From: Calothrix sp. NIES-2098 | GTDB lineage: Bacteria > Cyanobacteriota > Cyanobacteriia > Cyanobacteriales > Nostocaceae | Length of the DNA stretch: 64,000 bases | Direction of reading: 5' to 3' | Assembly: GCA_002368175.1 (NCBI GenBank) | Contig: AP018172.1 | Location: 1,114,001 to 1,178,000 of the forward strand | Part shown: positions 60,576-64,000 of the stretch, one piece after another | Layout: each line of letters begins with the position of its first letter | How positions within the stretch are numbered: the stretch's first letter is position 1 | The notes under the pieces: model-generated | What the model saw: the letters and a program-made list of their open reading frames with translations, nothing else | What the model was told of the DNA's origin: nothing | Databases searched by the model: none | Translations under genes and position numbers: made by a program

Positions 60576-61328
60576 CTAAAATTTGCACAGCCAGCCCCCG
60601 AAAACCGCCATCCCGTAATATTTCCAAGGTACTGCTACTGTTGCAAAACCAGCTTTTGCCAGCATTTGTAAATGGGCATCTAAAGTAGCTAGCTGGTCTT
60701 GGCTTGAGTAACCTTGTGTAAAACTTGTGCCCACCTTAGCACGAACTTCTGCCAGCGTTATCCTCTGTTCGACTGCCCATTGTTCTCGCGCGGCTTTGTA
60801 TACTTCCACTAATACAGGTGATTCCGGCAGGATGGGGTCGGCATTCCAAAAACAGCCATGAGGATTGATGCTGGTAGCAATTTGTTGAAATAATTTGAAT
60901 TTCATCTCATCTTGGAGATGGTGAATTGCCAAAGATGACACACAAGCATCAAATTCCCTGCCTATACCCAATTTTTCCGGATTATTTGCCCAGTCGCCAA
61001 AATCTGCTTCGATACAACTCCAGCGATTTTCATAGCCCGCTGCGGTTATTTTACTTTGAGCAAATTGCAACATTCGCGGCGAGTAATCTAAGGCAATTAC
61101 TTGCGCATCTGGACAACGCTGGAGTATTTTGAGACTCAATTCCCCTGTGCCACAGCCTAATTCTAAAATGCGATGAGTTGTGGAAGGCAGACAACGGGTA
61201 ATTACCTCCAGCATCTCATCATATCGAGGTAATAGCTGGCGAATCCCCGTGTCGAAATCAGCAGTGTTGGCAAATACTTCACCGGGAAATAGTTGTTGCA
61301 TATTGCTGCTATGAGGTCTTACATCCAT
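60576..61328 (-). CDS. Class I SAM-dependent methyltransferase
   Basis: A 250-residue soluble methyltransferase. The SAM site is seen as RILELGCGTGELSLKILQR, then IALDYSPRMLQFAQSKI and CVSSLAIHHLQDEMKF. The C-terminal part is helical (QLATLDAHLQMLAKAGF) and resembles the tRNA-cmo5U/ubiE-like group. The acceptor is unknown. Single gene; the start MDVRPHSSNMQQLFPGEVF fits the family. Confidence 0.87.
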   Translation of the reverse strand: MDVRPHSSNMQQLFPGEVFANTADFDTGIRQLLPRYDEMLEVITRCLPSTTHRILELGCGTGELSLKILQRCPDAQVIALDYSPRMLQFAQSKITAAGYENRWSCIEADFGDWANNPEKLGIGREFDACVSSLAIHHLQDEMKFKLFQQIATSINPHGCFWNADPILPESPVLVEVYKAAREQWAVEQRITLAEVRAKVGTSFTQGYSSQDQLATLDAHLQMLAKAGFATVAVPWKYYGMAVFGGWLCKF

Positions 61329-61389
61329 CCATAAATCTTAGAGCATCATGACCTGTTAAAGAATCTCTTTATCAAAACTCTTCTTTGTG

Positions 61390-61490
61390 TTCTACCCTTC
61401 TCCTGACGGAGACGCTACGCGAACGGGAACGGCTACTCTGTGAGAAAGCCTCCGGCGAACGCCGAACGCGTCTTTGCGGTTCGTTATTTC
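61390..61490. repeat. Dispersed GC-rich repeat debris
   Basis: The sequence CTCCTGACGGAGACGC, followed by TACGCGAACGG, GCCTCCGGCGAACGC and TTTGCGGTTCGTT, is rich in short inverted pieces and resembles repeats dispersed in Nostocales genomes. The TTTGCGGTTCGTTA part also ends the mtlK downstream tract near 8320-8332. Nothing coding. Confidence 0.5.
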
Positions 61491-61529
61491 AGATCTATTG
61501 TGTGCAATATCCTAAATTTAAATTTGCAC

Positions 61530-63077
61530 TCATCTTTGACCAAAACCTCCACCGCCAGGTGTTTCTATGACAAAAATATCTCCAGGTTGCATCTCTACAG
61601 TTGCAGTACTATCTAAATTATCTTGGGTTCCATCTTGACGCTGTATCCAGTTGCGTCCGACTTGTCCCGCTTCGCCACCATTTAATCCAAAGGGAGGGAC
61701 ACGGCGATGATTAGACAGAATATTCGCTGTCATCGGTTCCAGAAACTTGATGCGGCGAATCACCCCGTTACCGCCGACATATTTTCCTTTACCACCGCTA
61801 TCGGGACGCAAACTAAAGCTTTCTACCATTACAGGATAGCGGGTTTCTAAAACTTCTGGGTCGGTCAAGCGAGAGTTGGTCATGTGGGTGTGAACTGCAT
61901 CAGTACCATGAAAGTTAACCCCTGCACCCGAACCGCCGCAGATCGTTTCATAATATTGATAGCGCCGATCGCCGAAAGTAAAATTATTCATGGTTCCTTG
62001 AGAAGCTGCGATCGCACCTAAGGCACCATATAAAGCATCAACTATCGTTTGGGATGTCTCGACATTACCCGCTACTACTGCTGCTGGATGAGTTGGGTTC
62101 AGCATACAACCTTCAGGAATGATAATTGCTAAAGGTTTCAGACAGCCAGCATTCAGGGGAATATTATCATCAACTAAAGTCCGAAAGACATATAATACTG
62201 CTGCTTGGGTCACAGCTTTGGGAGCATTAAAATTACTGTTTAATTGCCCAGATGTGCCAGTAAAATCAATAATGGCACTGCGATTTTCTCGGTTAATACT
62301 TACTTTTACTTGGATTTTAGCACCGCTATCCATTTCATAAATAAATGCACCATCTTTGAGAACTTTAATCGCCCTCCTAACTGACTCCTCAGCATTATCT
62401 TGGACAAATTTCATGTAAGCTTGAACTATATCGAGTCCGTATTGCTCAACCATTTTCCGGAGTTCTTGTACTCCTCTTTCATTAGCAGCAATTTGTGCTT
62501 TGAAGTCAGCAATGTTTTGATTGGGATTACGCGCCGGGTATGAATGATTGAGTAGTATATCTCTTACTGCTACTTCTCGAAAATTTCCCTGTTCAACTAA
62601 GAGAAAATTATCAAATAAAATTCCTTCTTCTTCTACTGTAGTACTGTGAGGAGGCATAGAACCGGGAGTGATACCTCCAATATCGGCTTGATGTCCGCGA
62701 GAAGCAACGTAGAAAATAATTTGGTTTTCTTGTTCGTCAAAAACGGGTGTAATAGCTGTGACATCGGGAAGATGGGTTCCGCCATTATAGGGATTATTAG
62801 ATAAATATACATTTCCCGATTTTATAGTGTCGCTTTTATCGTTAATTAAACTGCGGACACTTTCACTCATTGAGCCTAAATGTACGGGAATGTGAGGGGC
62901 ATTAGCAACTAATAATCCTGAAGCATCGAAGATAGCACAGGAGAAATCTAAACGTTCTTTGATATTTACTGATGCTGCTGTGTTTTGCAAAACAATCCCC
63001 ATTTGTTCAGCGATAAATTGATAGAGATTTTTAAATATTTCTAAACGAACGGGGTCTGGTTTAGATGTTGAGTACAT
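61530..63077 (-). CDS. Hydantoinase B/oxoprolinase-family protein
   Basis: A 515-residue cytoplasmic protein matching the HyuB subunit (N-methylhydantoinase B / acetone carboxylase alpha-like). It starts DPVRLEIFKNLYQFIAEQMG, and contains ERLDFSCAIFDASGLLVANA, DVTAITPVFD, SRGHQADIGGITPGSMPPHS and ETPGGGGFGQR at the end, all typical of this family. HyuB normally works with HyuA; no hyuA is visible within the window. Substrate (hydantoin, 5-oxoproline or another lactam) is not determined. Confidence 0.9.
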   Translation of the reverse strand: MYSTSKPDPVRLEIFKNLYQFIAEQMGIVLQNTAASVNIKERLDFSCAIFDASGLLVANAPHIPVHLGSMSESVRSLINDKSDTIKSGNVYLSNNPYNGGTHLPDVTAITPVFDEQENQIIFYVASRGHQADIGGITPGSMPPHSTTVEEEGILFDNFLLVEQGNFREVAVRDILLNHSYPARNPNQNIADFKAQIAANERGVQELRKMVEQYGLDIVQAYMKFVQDNAEESVRRAIKVLKDGAFIYEMDSGAKIQVKVSINRENRSAIIDFTGTSGQLNSNFNAPKAVTQAAVLYVFRTLVDDNIPLNAGCLKPLAIIIPEGCMLNPTHPAAVVAGNVETSQTIVDALYGALGAIAASQGTMNNFTFGDRRYQYYETICGGSGAGVNFHGTDAVHTHMTNSRLTDPEVLETRYPVMVESFSLRPDSGGKGKYVGGNGVIRRIKFLEPMTANILSNHRRVPPFGLNGGEAGQVGRNWIQRQDGTQDNLDSTATVEMQPGDIFVIETPGGGGFGQR

Positions 63078-63111
63078 TTTTGATGATTATGATTGTAATT
63101 TTACTGGGTTG

Positions 63112-63137
63112 TAGAGACGTTGCATATAACGTCTCTA
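63112..63137 (-). terminator. Hairpin between the RNA methyltransferase and hydantoinase genes
   Basis: TAGAGACGTT-GCATAT-AACGTCTCTA is a perfect 10-bp stem, 17 bp after the RNA methyltransferase stop in the leftward direction. This palindrome (TAGAGACGTTGCATGCAACGTCTCTA type) is often seen between cyanobacterial genes and may act as terminator. Confidence 0.65.
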
Positions 63138-63153
63138 AAGGGTTAGGTTGCAC

Positions 63154-63990
63154 TCACGATTGTATTGGAATACAAGATGTTTTCGACTTATAAATCTCGT
63201 ACATCAACAAGCTTCCGGCGACAGCCAGATTGAGGGAATCAACTGCACCTACCATCGGAATTCGCACTAGATGTTGACATAAGTCTCGCTGTTGTGGAGT
63301 CAGTCCTTGACGCTCTTCACCGAGGAAAACAAGAGTTGATGACGGATAATTAAATTGATGAAAGTCATTCATTCCATCAGGTGAAGCACCAATAGTAGAA
63401 ATTTTGCGATCGCGTATCCAATGACGTAATGCTGACAAGTTTGTACGGACAAATTTCTGATTAAACAGCGAACTCATGGATGCGCGAACAACATCGGGAT
63501 CAAAAGGATCTATACTTGCGCCAATGAAGATAAACCCCGCACCACCCACCGCTTCGGATGTGCGAATCAAGGTTCCCAGGTTTCCTGGCGAACGAACAGT
63601 TTGCAAAGCTACCCAGCACAAGCCAGTTTGCGATGAGATATTATCTAAATTAAACCAACGTTGACGCGCGATCGCACCAATACCAGAAGCTCTTTCAGTA
63701 TGGGAGACATGGCGAAATTGTTCTGGCGTAACGTTAATACAAGGAACACCAGCGCGGCGCGATCTGCGAACTAGCTTCCTTGCTAGAGGTGCTGTGAGCA
63801 GTTTCTCGCTAAACACGATCGCGGAAATATCGAAACCGTTGTCAATTGCTTTTACAAAGTTACGCACACCCTCAATATAAAATAATCCTGAGGCGTGACG
63901 ATATGCGCGGTCAAATTGGAGCTTTTCAACCTCGGTTAGCGTAGCCTCAACATCTAACCGTTCGTGGCTGGAACTCTTAACACCAGCCAT
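63154..63990 (-). CDS. TrmH/SpoU-family RNA 2'-O-methyltransferase
   Basis: A 278-residue methyltransferase. The N-terminal substrate-binding domain has YIEGVRNFVKAIDNG and TERASGIGAIARQRW. The knotted SPOUT core has LQTVRSPGNLGTLIRTSEAV, VFLGEERQGLTPQQRDLC and VRIPMVGAVDSLNLAVAGS. It should methylate a ribose in tRNA or rRNA; which site is not known. AAGGAGG ends one base before the ATG, so the start is slightly uncertain, but there is no better start nearby. Confidence 0.9.
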   Translation of the reverse strand: MAGVKSSSHERLDVEATLTEVEKLQFDRAYRHASGLFYIEGVRNFVKAIDNGFDISAIVFSEKLLTAPLARKLVRRSRRAGVPCINVTPEQFRHVSHTERASGIGAIARQRWFNLDNISSQTGLCWVALQTVRSPGNLGTLIRTSEAVGGAGFIFIGASIDPFDPDVVRASMSSLFNQKFVRTNLSALRHWIRDRKISTIGASPDGMNDFHQFNYPSSTLVFLGEERQGLTPQQRDLCQHLVRIPMVGAVDSLNLAVAGSLLMYEIYKSKTSCIPIQS

Positions 63991-64000
63991 CCTCCTTGTG

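Noticed and set aside
1..64000. CRISPR arrays, tRNA or rRNA genes, insertion sequences and prophage
   Set aside because: I looked for spaced direct repeats, T-arm motifs and transposase or integrase frames and saw none; the repeats found are tandem or palindromic without spacers.

Overview
The window looks like chromosomal DNA of a filamentous, heterocyst-forming type of cyanobacterium (Nostocales, Nostoc/Calothrix-like). The HIP1 octamer GCGATCGC is very frequent. There are several Uma2 genes, a cyanobacteriochrome-type GAF protein, a fused PutA, an InrS-like metal sensor and a pheophorbide-oxygenase-like Rieske protein, and many short tandem repeats and small palindromes lie between (and sometimes inside) genes. 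This assignment is inference from gene content. No rRNA, tRNA, CRISPR array or transposase was seen.

Layout. (1) 1-8278: a sugar-alcohol locus. A SorC-type regulator and a short-chain dehydrogenase run leftward; a binding-protein-dependent ABC transporter (binding protein, two permeases, ATPase) and a mannitol 2-dehydrogenase run rightward. (2) 8279-9000: a degenerate 21-bp repeat tract and a Uma2 remnant. (3) 9001-14260: a complete branched-chain/neutral amino-acid (Liv-type) ABC transporter operon with an extra small secreted protein inside it. (4) 14329-24856: small unknown proteins, a Uma2 gene cut by a stop codon, a Rieske oxygenase, histidine phosphatase, glucokinase, AlkB-like oxygenase, an unusual XRE-FCD regulator, xylulokinase and a FadL-type porin. 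(5) 25147-32460: a P450, a truncated oxidoreductase, then a patch of conflict-type genes (RES protein, Xre/ParS-like antitoxin, HTH-NACHT NTPase, Uma2). (6) 32556-44918: mostly housekeeping or metabolic genes (MidA-like methyltransferase, aroC, menH, radical SAM, HtrA), with a stand-alone cyanobacteriochrome GAF protein and a HEPN protein. (7) 45025-50246: toxin-antitoxin genes, a duplicated 21-bp-repeat block, putA and an acetyltransferase. (8) 50362-57235: a three-gene system of two paralogous GTPases and a seven-bladed WD40 protein, preceded by a multi-domain histidine kinase. (9) 57628-63990: a cobalamin-binding-like protein, a protealysin-type M4 protease with its emfourin inhibitor, two methyltransferases and a hydantoinase B-type protein.

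The polyol operon, xylulokinase and glucokinase together suggest use of exogenous sugar alcohols and sugars; the Liv operon adds amino-acid uptake. The best candidate for an undescribed system is the GTPase-GTPase-WD40 triad at 50362-54254. The two GTPases have the same layout (P-loop, DxxG, [ST]KWD, coiled coil and a nearly identical C-terminal tail), and the second is translationally coupled to the WD40 gene. The stand-alone two-cysteine GAF photosensor, the XRE-FCD chimera and the HTH-NACHT protein beside an Xre/RES pair are the next most interesting.
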